From Onchidella celtica (Eukaryota; Mollusca; Gastropoda; Systellommatophora; Onchidiidae), in NCBI GenBank assembly GCA_963931925.1, contig OZ007570.1:42926187-42990186 (forward strand): 64,000 bases of DNA, given 5' to 3'. Position 1 is the first letter of the stretch, and each line of letters opens with the position of its first letter. Shown in pieces: positions 11,823-23,874 of this stretch. The notes beneath the pieces were generated by a model. It was not told the DNA's origin and did no database searches. It saw nothing but the letters and a program-made list of their open reading frames with translations. The position numbers were made by a program, and so were the translations under genes.

Positions 11823-12869
11823 TTCTCCCCTGCTAAGTCACGTAGTCCCTTACGTGACACATACATCAATTCAAAGGTTTACAAAAGACCACTGAAGGTA
11901 TAATCAAACTCTAAGGGGCTATGATACCATCACTTAGAGTAGAACAATTGCAAATTACACGCAGTGAACCGAAGTACAACAATGGCCCATCCTCTTTATA
12001 ACTACTAACAGGTGGCGTGAACCGGCTAAGTTACTACTGGCATCCTGAAGATGTACACAACAGTCTCAGCTCTGGCTGTAGTAAGTTACATCATATGGAC
12101 AAAACAACAGGTCCCAGACCTGCAACGGTGGTCCCAGACCACTATCAGGGTTAACGTAGGATCGAACAGTACAAAAAAAATACAATATGCTATAAGGGCA
12201 CTAGGGCAATGAAAAAGGTAAGGTCAACATAGGCATTAAAAGTAATCGTAACTAAGCTGTGGAGAAAGCTAACATGGGCATACTCTATAACTTAAAATCT
12301 TGAGGCGAGCTCACTTGAATTCGGTGGTCTATCATCTGGCCTGATGGAAACTCGGGGGGTCTTGATGGGTGCGCTCCCCTGCTCTTTCTGCACTCACAGT
12401 CAATGTCTAATGTTAATCACTAATAAGAGTCAGAGGTCCAATCTCTGGGGTTGTCTGTGTGGGCGGGTAGACCGTCGCACAGGAGGTAGGGGCTGGGAAG
12501 TTCTCAACCCATGTTGAGGGTCTGATTGGGCTGCAGGTGGCTGGCAAGGGTGGTGGGCTGGGAGTATCAGACACTGGTCGACGCAGGCTGTGGGGGCGGA
12601 TGTTGCGGATACGTGTAGATTGCGGGATGAAATACCCGCAACGGGTCCCTGTTGACTGCAGTGGGATGGGTGGTGTACATAGGACTGGGATACAGGTTCT
12701 GAATCTTGAGTTGACGTTGGAGGGCGTTGGTCTTCGTGGCTCCATGGTTCCTATGGGGTGGGGCAGGGGTTGGCTGGCTGGCTGGGCTTCAAACTAAAAA
12801 TTTCCACGGCTGGGTTTTCTACACTACAAACTAACCCTTCTGTGTATCCCACTTCTTGACACCAGAAAA
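11823..12869 (-). mobile_element. Internal region of a gag/pol-less LTR element (LARD-like)
   Basis: About 1 kb separates two family A LTRs. Read on the minus strand it starts with a 5-nt spacer, then a primer binding site, and ends at a polypurine tract (about 11823-11831). The only sizeable minus-strand frame (12413-12745, 110 codons) is proline- and arginine-rich, without protease, reverse transcriptase or integrase motifs; it may be the tail of a former pol. Such an element could move only with proteins from a relative. Confidence 0.7.
12846..12864 (-). promoter_or_regulatory. Primer binding site, tRNA-Leu type
   Basis: On the minus strand the sequence TGGTGTCAAGAAGTGGGAT lies 5 nt after the LTR. 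It matches the 3' end of animal leucine tRNAs (complement of ...ATCCCACTTCTGACACCA) apart from one extra A. It fixes the element's orientation as minus. Confidence 0.72.
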
Positions 12870-15395
12870 TGTTGGATTGAACTACGAGTGGCTAATGTGG
12901 TTACTGCGTGGGTTCAATAGTAACTCCCTTAAGGATACACAGGATTAACAAACACAGGGTTCTGCTGGCAATCTTATTTATTCAAAAGCCTAACAAAGGT
13001 ATCGCTACCAAAAGGCATAGGGAAAACCCTATCAAGTAAAGGAAAAAGAAGCCAAGAAAAAGAAAAGAAACCCAGAAAAGAAGCCCAACCAGCCATAAGC
13101 TGGAACAAGAGAAAAAGACGAAAATATGGTTAGGATATAATGACAACATTAATCAGGCAATCAATGGTGGACATACATAGTAATAGTATTAAGTATTAAA
13201 TCAAACAACAACAATATAATATAGAATTTAAGCAATAACCAACTGGATATGTATGCATGGAATAAAATAGCGCTAAGGTTAATGAATAACAACTACAAGT
13301 GGCTATATCATATACACAAGGAGTTTCCTAGTACACTGGCAACACAAACTAATATACTAATCAAAGTATGAGGGACATAACGAATGAAGGGGCAAGAACA
13401 CAATAGTTTCGCTCCACTGAGCCGGTGTACAGCACATCCAGAGTGGCCATTCCATTTAATAACGCAGTGGCCAACATGGCCCACTGACCGTCCATAACAC
13501 AGACGCTGCATCCCAATGCAGGCCATCCTCATAGGCCCACTCCCATTATTAGTACTAACCCGCCCCAGGGCTATTGTATTGGTTACTTCCCTTCCCAATC
13601 GATACTGAAGGGTCATGCCCTTCGACCTTAGCCGCGGAGCTATGCCGCCAGGCTAACATGTGTATGACACACCACTAGATACATAAAGTAATGTGTACAT
13701 TCCTTAAAATGAAACTGTCCTTCACACACTTACGAAACTCATAGAAGCATAATACATCTGGATAACTATAATACATGCACATGATATATATATATATGTC
13801 GGCGAGACTCATTGCAACATGTGTAGACTCACTGAAACATTGTTCATCCACCGCCGCACATAGAACAATCCTGGGGCTCACCCATGTGAGGCCCAACTAA
13901 TATTATACATCTCCAATACATGTAATTAATTACACATCTTAAACACTAGACACGCAATCACAATCACACTGCTCTCTATAGCATAGTGGTACTGGCAAGG
14001 TACACCAATACCCGTAATACAATCAAGTGTATAGTGCCGCTCGCTATAACATAAGCCATCCACATTAACAAGTCAGGAAATCCTCACTGCCTTCCACAAC
14101 AAGGCAATGCTACACATACACTATATATATGCACACAAGCAAATCGTGATAGCTTGGTTAGCGAGCCATCATTATCATCTAGCACCGCAAACGTTAACTT
14201 TGACAATAAAGTCACAATATCAAGACACTGCACTGCACCGCGCATCTTACACGTCTAATGACAATGGCAATTACCGTTGAGCCGGACTCATAATAGTCTC
14301 TGTAGATCAGCATTCTCTACGCGGCATCCAAGAAAGGGGGGGGGGGGGTGCGCAAATTAAAGTCACTTCTAATATAATAGTCTCCAACTTACCCAAAGTC
14401 TCTCTGCTACTGGCGCAACTGGACTAGGCCATGTTTTGGGCGAGGCGCGCCACGGCAGGCCGCCGCCGGTCTAGGTTCACTGTGCTGTCGGCTCTTGTCT
14501 CTGCGTCTTTGATGGAGTGTACTGACCACTCGAACCGGCATCCTATCTATGAGCCAGCGCGGACGTCCGAGAGAGCTATTACGTAGCCCGTGTTGCACAA
14601 GTGAAAGGCTCGGACAACATAACCGGTTAGGGTCCTAACACAATCGAATTTACAGTACGGTTAAAAGGGTGCACACAAAAGTCAATTAGATATCCCAGTA
14701 AACTGCAGAAATTACTCTAACGTCCCCTCCAGCAATAATTGAATAAATTTGACCCAGGTTGGATTTATCGGGGATAACATGCGTCTAACTCATAGTTTGC
14801 TTTAAATCCGAGACCCTCTTATTAATTATTTCAATAGGATAGGTGCATCAAAGTACAACAAAATTGGTACCATTATAAATTGGAAACTTGCTGCTAAAAT
14901 TCTAACTGACTACTTATACCAGAAACCCGGCAATAGTTTTAATATAAATCCTCAAAGCTTCAGGACTAACAACATTGGACAATTTTGTGCGGGATACTTT
15001 CGTCCATTAATACGACGTATCTCCATTGATAACAAACGTTATCATGAGTACGGTACCTATTTTGTACCGATAGGGTATTGCCTACTCTCAACAATGAATT
15101 CGGGTTCCCGTCTTTCTGTCGGTGGATAACAACGAAGGAGCGAGTTGTAAGAAACTTAAAGCCATGATATAAGAGCTGGAAGCCCGGTGGTCAAAATTTC
15201 CAATTGACCAATCAAAATGCGCGCTTTCCACCGTGATGTGAATAACGGGTCCCGCGCTAGTATTACAAGGGAAATAATCCAATTAATGGTACTCGGCCAA
15301 GTGTCCATAAACTACTATGAGTGGCCGTCCCTCACTCACGCACCAGAGTTACCATGAAAGCACATTAAAAATAGAAAGTCGTTCATCCTCTCACA
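12870..15395 (-). mobile_element. LTR, family A, copy 2 (2,526 bp)
   Basis: It starts TGTTGGATTGAACTACGAG and ends CATCCTCTCACA. As the LTR next to the primer binding site it is the 5' LTR of the minus-strand element. The flank is CTAT (15396-15399), against TTAT before copy 1 (9725-9728), so the target duplication is imperfect. Its middle contains a segment (about 14400-14470) unlike the corresponding segment in the other two copies. Confidence 0.85.
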
Positions 15396-15399
15396 CTAT

Positions 15400-16281
15400 G
15401 TTAAATCGAAGATTTGTTAAGACCTTGTACATGTACACCATCTGGAAACCTGAAATCTTCCTGATCCAAATTGCTGAAAGTTTCAAAAGTCCAATTTCAT
15501 TTGGACAAAAAGCATTCTTTACCAAAAGCCAATAATTTGGAACGTTCTGTCATTGAATGTGAAACTTGAATCATTTCAGCCTTACATGTTTACTCTATAT
15601 AAATTATGCCCTACCTTTGATTGATTCAAATGTTGCACAGAGCTGAAACAGTGCTAGATGTTTGTAACGAAATGCCCTGTAATGTCCGCTTCCCCGTTCG
15701 ATCGATCCAGCTTTCCGTTCGATTGTTCAAATTTATGTCTCAGGCTACCTGTGGGTAGAGCAGTTATCTCCGGCCCGTCCACCTAATACCCCGGCGTCCG
15801 AGTTCGACCACAATGGAATCTTTGTGTACTTTTTTATGGTTCACGAATTTGAGCTATAGTTCATTCACCGAGGCGTGATCACGGTTTAGTTCGATTTTCT
15901 CAGCTATTACGAAATACAGCGTCCTGAATTTTTGCATGCAGTCTTACATTTATCATGACCCTACAAATCTGTGCACAGCAGCGTTCTTTCAAAGCGGCGA
16001 ATTCCTTTGATCTTTTCTCTGTTTTCAATTAATAAGGCCCAAAACTTATAGATCTTTACAGTATACGTGTGTTCCAACATGATCTGTCACTTCTCATTTC
16101 TGTGTAGTTGATCTAAGTTCCTAAACATAGTAACAATCTGTGGTGTATTGCATTGGCGTAGCGTCATGTTACGGACTTAAGGTTTGCTTTACATGTAGAT
16201 TGCATTTATTGTTCCTTTCCTGTAAGATAAAGCTACTACAGATTCATTACTTATCTATTGAAAACAACCTTCTAGTTATGC
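15400..16281. other. Intron 1 sequence with a tRNA-like relic
   Basis: No gene is seen. At about 15742-15812 a segment contains GGGTAGAGCAGTTATCTCC and GAGTTCGACCACA at the spacing of tRNA A and B boxes, so it is probably a decayed tRNA-derived SINE head, not a working tRNA. Confidence 0.4.
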
Positions 16282-16284
16282 TAA

Positions 16285-16787
16285 GGGGACGTTCAAATAT
16301 AATCTTACGCCTCGGGGGGGGGGGGGGGGGGGGTGTTTGGCTCCTGTAAGAAAAGTGTAAGAAAGGGGGGGGGGCATTGAACCAATGTAATATTACACTT
16401 TTTTGAGGTGATAATATAAAAAGGAATAAAAAATTAGACAACATAATAAGAAGAAATGTAGGTGGAGGAAGAGGAGAAAGAGCAGGAACAAGACCCGGAT
16501 TTTCAAGATAGCTCAGCAGATGCCCCTGTTTTTAGAAATATCTTTGACATTATGATGAAAAACCCCTTTGTTGATGATAACTAATTTAAGGCAATTTTGA
16601 CAATGACTTTGACATGAGTCTCATTTTTCCCTCATTTGTAAGAAAGAGTACGTGTGCAATATTACATGTATTATTGTAATATTATGGGATTGGGGGGGGG
16701 GGGGGGGAGCAAATGTAAGAAAAGTGTAAGGAGGGGGGGGGGTCAAAAAGTCCCAAAAAAGGTGTAAGATTATATTTGAACGTCCCC
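16285..16787. mobile_element. MITE with 24-bp terminal inverted repeats and TAA duplication
   Basis: The ends GGGGACGTTCAAATATAATC... (16285-16308) and its exact complement (16764-16787) are flanked by TAA on both sides. A 3-bp TWA duplication with GG-starting inverted ends is typical of PIF/Harbinger-derived MITEs. Inside, next to each end, lies GTAAGAAAAGTGTAAG followed or preceded by long G tracts, so the inner arms repeat as well. There is no open frame of note; the transposase is absent. Confidence 0.82.
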
Positions 16788-16790
16788 TAA

Positions 16791-17699
16791 ACGGTAACAT
16801 CCTATGGAAGATAACGTTTGTAAAGTAACTAGGCTTTCCAGTCTGTAATAAGTTGCAAGAAATATATTATACATATCGAGATATGACCACCCTTTCCTCT
16901 CTGGGTCCCTGTCATTGCAAGGGCATGGCCACTCGTGCTATTCTTTTCTAGAATAAATTGGGGCAGCCTTAGGCCCATTAGAAAGGTTAACCCTAAAAAA
17001 CGTTTGTTTTTTTGGTTTCAAAACAGGAAAGAACTTTTCGATGTTTTTAATGTTTAATCATCTCAGTCGCCTTCTGAGTCGGATGTCTCCATTGGACTGA
17101 TGACGATATTCGGTTGAATGATTTAATGAAGGCCCTCGTTTTGCCAGTATTCTTCCTCCAACCGCAATACATGGTCCTCGCACATGGAGAAAAATTCTGC
17201 ATCGACTATTTTCAATGCTGCATGAGTTACATTTTGGATGTTTGACAGTTTGAAAGTCTTGTCCTCCACTGGAATTCTGAATTTGAAAGATCTCTGGTAA
17301 CGCCTCTGTCCTGTGTTGGCCTACCAGTGAACAATCACGAGAGTTTGTTTTTAAACTCACTTTAATCCCGTGCTGTACCACATTTTAGTGGGGCTCTAAC
17401 CGATGCGTTAAATTATTACAGTAAAACACCTAAATGTTGTCGGTGCTCTCTTTATTTATATACCGCAAATAAACAAACTCGAAAAGTACTTTGATAATTC
17501 GGGGGAAAAAAAATTGGGTTAGGGTCATCACAAATCTAAGTCTTCACGCCAAATTACATTCAAATACATGTATCTTCTACGGTTGCAACGCTACGAGCAG
17601 TTCTTTGTGATTATGCATCGGTGAACGGACTATAGGTAGAATCTCCCAGTTTCCCCTCTGTAATTTTCTGTAATTTTCGTTTTCTGTATATTTGTACTA
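16791..17699. other. Intron 1 sequence, nothing recognised
   Basis: A minus-strand frame of 107 codons (17058-17381) has no recognisable motif. No repeat ends were found. It may be an unrecognised part of the degraded element that follows. Confidence 0.5.
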
Positions 17700-19280
17700 T
17701 ATTCCAGAGCAAATCTGGAGTAGTCAGTCCGCTTGTGATAGACCCAAACTCAAAATCAACAACGAGCTTCTCATCAAAGATGGCTCACACTCATACCTCG
17801 GAGTTACATTTGACCAACGACTGACATGCGAAGCTCATTCTGGAAAAGACCCAAACTAAAGCAATGCAGCTGATTGCTCTCCTAAAAAAGTTAGCAGGTA
17901 TAGACTGGGGTGCATCACAAAACATACTCAAGAAAACCTACACTGGACACATATGTCCGGTGCTGGAGTATATCTCAGCGTGGGGATCAGCGGCAAAGAG
18001 CAATTTCCAGAGAGTGGAACGCATCCAAAATCAGAGCCTTTGAATCATCACCGGGGGAATGAAATCCACACCTATCTTAGAGATGGGGAGCATCACTGGT
18101 TTGCAACCACTTGAGGACAGGAAAAATGGAAAACTAACCACACAGCTCACAAAGTTTCAAAATCTTCGAAATCATCAGATGAATGATAGAGTAAAGAAAC
18201 CAACAAAATGCATACTAAAGAGAACCAGCTTTATAAACGCATCTAGACAGCAGTTCAACGACCTTAAAATCCCACCCATATAGATGAAGATGGTTGGCTG
18301 CTGCCCTCCATGGGAAAGACAACACTTTCCCCTAATCAAAGATACTATTCATGGCATCACCTCCAAGACCAATCAGTCCACCGCAGAGCTGCAATCACTC
18401 ACCCAGGAAGTGCTGGACAGCACACACCCACAAAAGAACTAGATCCGGATGTTCACAGGCGTGTCAGCACAAGAAGCCGTAAGAGATGGAGGAGGTGATA
18501 TATATATCCAATGGACTAATGGGGGAAGAATCAGAACTATCAGTGCCCACAGGGAAATATTCTACTAACTACAGAGCAGAAACAGAAGCCATACCAGAGG
18601 CTACGCTAAATTTACGAAACCGAGATATCTACAACAAACAAAAAAATAGTTATCCTCACAGATGTTAGGTCTGTCCTGCAGGCCCTTCAAAGTTCACATG
18701 ATTACCATCAAAACAAACTCACCTCTGCCCTAGTGCAGTTGTGTCATGCAGCAAGCAATATGGTTCTCCAGTGGATCCCTGGCCACTGTAACATCATTGG
18801 AAACGATAAGGCAGACACTCTGGCAAAAAATGGCACAAACCTCCCTCAAGTCAGAGAAAACACAACATTCTCAGAAGTCAAAAGTCACATTAAGGCAGCC
18901 TTGAAATCCAAGTGGAAACAAAGTCACCCCAGCCATGTAACAGATGATGCGATGCACTTGCTCAGCAGAAAGAAGCACACAACAGACTCCGGCAGCATCT
19001 TTACAAAAGATTCAGGGTTGGAGAAACTGAGATATGCTCATGTGGAAATTCCCCAGAGAATGCAGAACATGTCCTCCAACAATGTCCCCTATACAGACAA
19101 CAGAGGGAAGACAGCTGGCCCCGAGGTGCGGCACTACACACAAAGCTATGTGGGACAGCAGAGGATCTCAGGACCACAGCGTCCTTCATAAAGGCTACCG
19201 GCCTCCTGATATAAACAGTCTGACACGAAGAATGCAGAAGAAGGACAAGAAGTACGAGCAGTCAGGACAAATACAGTAGT
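17700..19280 (+). pseudogene. Decayed Jockey-like non-LTR retrotransposon (end of RT plus RNase H)
   Basis: Read in several frames, the segment holds YLGVTFDQRL, a KKLAGIDWGA and VLEYISAWGS stretch, then RVERIQNQSL and MKSTPILEMGSITGLQPLED. This is the order found after the reverse transcriptase core in Jockey-clade proteins. An RNase H domain follows: GGDIYIQWTNGG, YRAETEA, ILTDVRSVLQALQSS, and in the frame 18733-19191 LQWIPGHCNIIGNDKADTLA. Stop codons and frame changes occur at several points (for example near 17858, 18040, 18280 and 18528), so it is dead. It lacks the N-terminal half. It lies directly left of the Gypsy element. Confidence 0.82.
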
Positions 19281-19652
19281 GTATAACTTGTGGATGTGAA
19301 TCATTGCTTTTGATGTACCGGTATATCCAGTCTGTACATGTAGTCAGGACAGTTGTAATAGGGTATATCCTGTAGATGTGATCAGGACAGTTCGGTTTTC
19401 TATTTCATAACCCGTCCATAGTGCATTTAAGTGAACAGTATTTTCGTGGAATCCAGTTTCTCAAGAGACCAGACATTTTTCTGTTTAGGACCACCACCAT
19501 CAAGATCACTGATTCGAGATTAGGACAAGTAGGCGAACATTTTAGTTAGACTAATTATTGGCAGAGTGTGAACATCTATGTGGAATTTTCATTAAGTGCA
19601 GAGTCAGTGAGATATACTTACATGTGTATCTTTTATCTGTGTTCTAGTGTAC
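19281..19652. other. Short intron stretch before the Gypsy element
   Basis: Probably includes the 3' tail of the decayed Jockey-like element, with GTCAGGACA repeated three times between 19260 and 19390. Nothing else was recognised. Confidence 0.45.
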
Positions 19653-19656
19653 CATA

Positions 19657-20648
19657 TGTAACAAGTTGGTGTTAGGGTGAGGGTGAAGGTGTAGATATGG
19701 TGTAGATGAACCATTCATGCGGGTTCACTCTTGTTACTGCGGCTGGTTAGGCCGCAACATTCACTCGGTTCGTGCCAGGGCGGTAAAACTGCTCACACTG
19801 TCAAAGAAGAATATAAGTCTATTGTAGGGCACAAAAGACGTTTATTCAATAACACACACACCTGCTCTCGACTGGGGGAAGAGACGCAGTCGTGTAACAG
19901 TATACCAATTAACAACAAGACAAATATATAGGCTACATGTAATGTCACATGGCATAGTTAACACGACTAGCATAATAATAATACATGTATAAAACGTAAA
20001 TAAATCAAGAGTGAAGATAATGAACACAGCATGAGATGTGCGATATCAGAGAGAGAGAGAAGGAGAGAGAGAGAGAGAGAGAGAGAACAATATTATCCAA
20101 AGACTTCTAAACATTCAGTACGCACTAATATCGTGGTCATCGATATAACATAACATTTGTGAGCAAACAGTCTGCTCGGTTACGCTGATAGTATACAGTA
20201 TTTCAGTACATGTATCTAAAACAATAAAAACAGCATAACAACAGGACTCTTTCATAACTTCCAGAGTCTAATATACTTATGAGGAAAATACATCTATTGC
20301 TTACAGAGTTACACTCATCGTAAATATCTGATAGCATCTGATATTATCATCTTAAAATCAGCAAGAACAGTATTATAAGTATTAAAGAGCACGTACCTGT
20401 CAAAGAAGAATATAAGTCTATTGTAGGGCACAAAAGACGTTTATTCAATAACACACACACCTGCTCTCGACTGGGGGGAAGAGACGCAGTGCTTGGGGCT
20501 TGACAGGCCCGGGGTTTTATACGATTCTTTCCCATCCTCCCACGGTCTTGGGGGCGGGTCAGTCTAACTGTCGCTCACAGTTAAGCACTGTGATTGGAAC
20601 GCGCTCCTTTAAGACAAAATACTGAATGCCCAAATACCACATACCACA
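19657..20648 (-). repeat. Gypsy 3' LTR (992 bp)
   Basis: TG...CA ends on both strands. It carries a 92-bp block (about 19799-19891) repeated at 20399-20492, each copy with a minus-strand AATAAA, and an AG microsatellite at about 20048-20086. It is nearly identical to the 5' LTR at 27943-28933. Confidence 0.92.
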
Positions 20649-20649
20649 T

Positions 20650-20658
20650 ACTCCTCCC
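20650..20658 (-). promoter_or_regulatory. Polypurine tract
   Basis: On the minus strand AGGGAGGAG lies just before the 3' LTR and would prime plus-strand synthesis. Its place fixes the LTR edge at 20648. Confidence 0.75.
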
Positions 20659-20790
20659 TGAACACAAAAAATCGTCCCGATTTTTGCTCAGAATGGAATA
20701 AACAAGAAAGAAATAAGAACAAAACCACCTAACTGAAACCTTGGGACACATCTGAGGTCTCGGACAAGTCAACTGGAATAATGCATACCA

Positions 20791-21307
20791 TTAATGTCTA
20801 CGAAATTTACGGAAAATAAAAGAGTCCCGAACTTTATCTCTTAAAGTTCTTAATTGTTGTGAAATAACGAAGTCACCAGATGTCATCCATCTTGGCCTTC
20901 GTCGTCGACTAGGCGACCGAATTTCTACCGGAGTCTCACTGGACTCAGAATCTGCCAGAGAACTAATGTCGTGGTTGGATGACAGATGGCCATCACTGCC
21001 TGACATTCGAACCGCGTTCGTCTCTAAGTCTGACCGTTCGATAACGCAAATACTTTGCTCTGCATCTGAAGGAGAAGACTCATGTCGCTCTCGCAAATTC
21101 GCGACGGACCTCCCGCATTTTCGTGGGGCGCGACCTACAGCAGACACCTTATCAATATCAGGTTGCTCGCCAACCTCTCTCGGTGTGAAGGGTAGCAACA
21201 AATTTCGGTGTAATGTCTTTTTCGGACCTTGACCGTCAGCCTTTCGCATGACATATACGGGAATGTCTAAATTAGGTCTTTGTAATACTACATAAACATC
21301 GGAATGC
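20791..21307 (-). CDS. pol: Gypsy pol, C-terminal part left of the nested LTR
   Basis: This is the end of the Gypsy polyprotein, separated from the rest by the solo LTR at 21312-23874. Allowing for the 4-bp target duplication, its frame continues the frame that breaks off at about 23879. The start reads WHSDVYVVLQRPNLDIPVYV, like the strand-rich tail domain after a Gypsy integrase core, and is followed by KRKADG-like basic sequence. The rest is a serine- and arginine-rich tail of low complexity, ending in a stop shortly before the polypurine tract. It has no start of its own in this context. Confidence 0.78.
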
Positions 21308-21311
21308 CATC

Positions 21312-23874
21312 TGTTGGATTGAACTACGAGTGGCTAATGTGGTTACTGCGTGGGTTCAATTTTAACTCCCTTAAGGATACACAGGATTAACAAACACAGG
21401 GTTCTGCTGGCAATCTTATTTATTCAAAAGCCTAACAAAGGTATCGCTACCAAAAGGCATAGGGAAAACCCTATCAAGAAAAGGAAAATGAAGCCCAGAA
21501 AAAGAAAAGAAACCCAGAAAAGAAGCCCAACCAGCCATAAGCTGGAACAAGAGAAAAAGACGAAAATATGGTTAGGATATAATGACAACATTAATCAGGC
21601 AATCAATGGTGGACATACATAGTAATAGTATTAAGTATTAAATCAAACAACAACAACATAATATAGAATTTAAGCAATAACCAACTGGATATGTATGCAT
21701 GGAATAAAATAGCGCTAAGGTTAATGAATAACAACTACAAATGGCTATATCATATACACAAGGAGTTTCCTAGTACACTGGCAACACAAACTAATGTACT
21801 AATCAAAGTATGAGGGACATAACGAATGAAGGGGCAAGAACACAATAGTTTCGCTCCACTGAGCCGGTGTACAACACATCCAGAGTGGCCATTCCATTTA
21901 ATAACGCAGTGGCCAACATGGCCCACTGACCGTCCATAACACAGACGCTGCATCCCAATGCAGGCCATCCTCATAGGCCCACTCCCATTATTAGTACTAA
22001 CCCGCCCCAGGGCTATTGTATTGGTTACTTCCCTTCCCAATCGATACTGAAGGGTCATGCCCTTTGACCTTAGCCGCGGAGCTATGCCGCCAGGCTAACA
22101 TGTGTATGACACACCACTAGATACATAAAGTAATGTGTACATTCCTTAAAATGAAACTGTCCTTCACACACTTACGAAACTCATAGAAGCATAATACATC
22201 TGGATAACTATAATACATGCACATGATATATATATATATGTCGGCGAGACTCATTGCAACATGTGTAGACTCACTGAAACATTGTTCATCCACCGCCGCA
22301 CATAGAACAATCCTGGGACTCACCCATGTGAGGCCCAACTAAGATTATGCATCTCCAATACATGTAATTAATTACACATCTTAAACACTAAACACGCAAT
22401 CACAATCACACTGCTCTCTATAGCATAGTGGTACTGGCAAGGTACACCAATACCCGTAATACAATCAAGTGTATAGTGCCGCTCGCTATAACATAAGCCA
22501 TCCACATTAACAAGTCAGGAAATCCTCACTGCCTACGACAACAAGGCAATGCTACACATACACTATATATATGCACGCAAGCAAATCGTGATAGCTTGGT
22601 TAGCGAGCCATCATTATCATCTAGCACCGCAAACGTTAACTTTGACAATAAAGTCACAATATCAAGACACTGCACTGCACCGCGCATCTTACACGTCTAA
22701 TGACAATGGCAATTACCGTTGAGCCGGACTCATAATGGTCTCTGTAGATCAGCATTCTCTACGCGGCATCCCCGAAAGGGGGGGGGGGCGCAAATTAAAG
22801 TCACTTCTAATATAATAGTCTCCAACTTACCCAAAGTCTCTCCGGGTCCTGTGCTACCGCTTCATGCCTTATGAGGCGGGGTGGCGATGGCAAGCGTCGG
22901 CAAGCCTCTGAGCTGCTACGGGTCCGGGTTGCTGGTCTGGGTTCACTGTGCTGTCGGCTCTTGTCTCTGCGTCTATGATGGAGTGTGCTGACCACTCGAA
23001 CTCGCATCTTATTTATGAGCCAGCGCGGACGTCCGGGAGAGCTATTACGTAGTCCAGTTTTGGACAAGTGAAAGGCTCGGACATTGAGTCCAGCCGAACA
23101 ACATAACAGGTTAGGGTCCTAACACAATCGAATTTACAGTACGGTTAAAAGGGTGCACACAAAAGTCAATTAGGTATCCCAGTAAACTGCAGAAATTACT
23201 CTAACGTCCCCTCCAGCAATAATTGAATAAATTTGACCCAGGTTGGAATTATCGGGGATACCATGCGTCTAACTCGTGGTTTACCTTAAATCCGAGATCC
23301 TCTTATTAATTATTTCAATAGGACATGTGCATCAAAGTACAACGAAATTAGTACCATTATAAAGTAGAAACTTGCTGCTACAATTCTAACTGACTACTTA
23401 TACCAGAAACCCGGTAATAGTTTTAATATAAATTTTCAAAGTGTCAGGACTAACAACATTGGACAATTTTGTGCGGGATACTTTCGTCCATTAATACGAC
23501 GTATCTCCATTGATAACAAACGTTATCATGAGTACCTATTTTGTACCGATAGGGTATTGTCTACTCTCAAAAATGAATTCGGGTTCCCGTCTTTCTGTCG
23601 GTGGATAACAACGAAGGAGCGAGTTGTAAGAAACTTAAAGCCATGATATAAGAGTTGGAAGCCCGGTGGTCAACATTTCCAACTGACCAATCAAAATGCG
23701 CGCTTTTCACCGTGATGTGAATAACGGGTCCCGCGCTAGTATTACAAGGGAAATAATCCAATTAATGGTACTCGGCCAAGTGTCCATAAACTACTATGAG
23801 TGGCCGTCCCTCACTCACGCACCAGAGTTACCATGAAAGCACATTAAAAATAGAAAGTCGTTCATCCTCTCACA
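21312..23874 (-). mobile_element. Solo LTR, family A, copy 3 (2,563 bp), nested in Gypsy pol
   Basis: It begins TGTTGGATTGAACTACGAG and ends CATCCTCTCACA, and is flanked by a perfect 4-bp duplication CATC (21308-21311 and 23875-23878). No internal sequence remains, so it is a solo LTR formed by recombination after insertion. It is full length, including the segment missing from copy 1. Open frames within it (for example 21750-22058, minus) are shared with copy 2 but look like LTR sequence, not genes. Confidence 0.9.

Noticed and set aside
13308-13616. A 102-codon minus-strand frame conserved between two LTR copies (also at 21750-22058)
   Set aside because: Conservation follows from the LTR copies being related. 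Similar small frames are shared across the LTRs, none has a domain, and the segment is missing from the third copy.
15742-15812. tRNA gene
   Set aside because: Box-like words exist, but the acceptor stem does not pair and the anticodon arm is poor; a SINE relic is more likely.
20791-21249. Separate small gene left of the nested LTR
   Set aside because: It is the C-terminal part of Gypsy pol: its frame continues the broken one at the target duplication.
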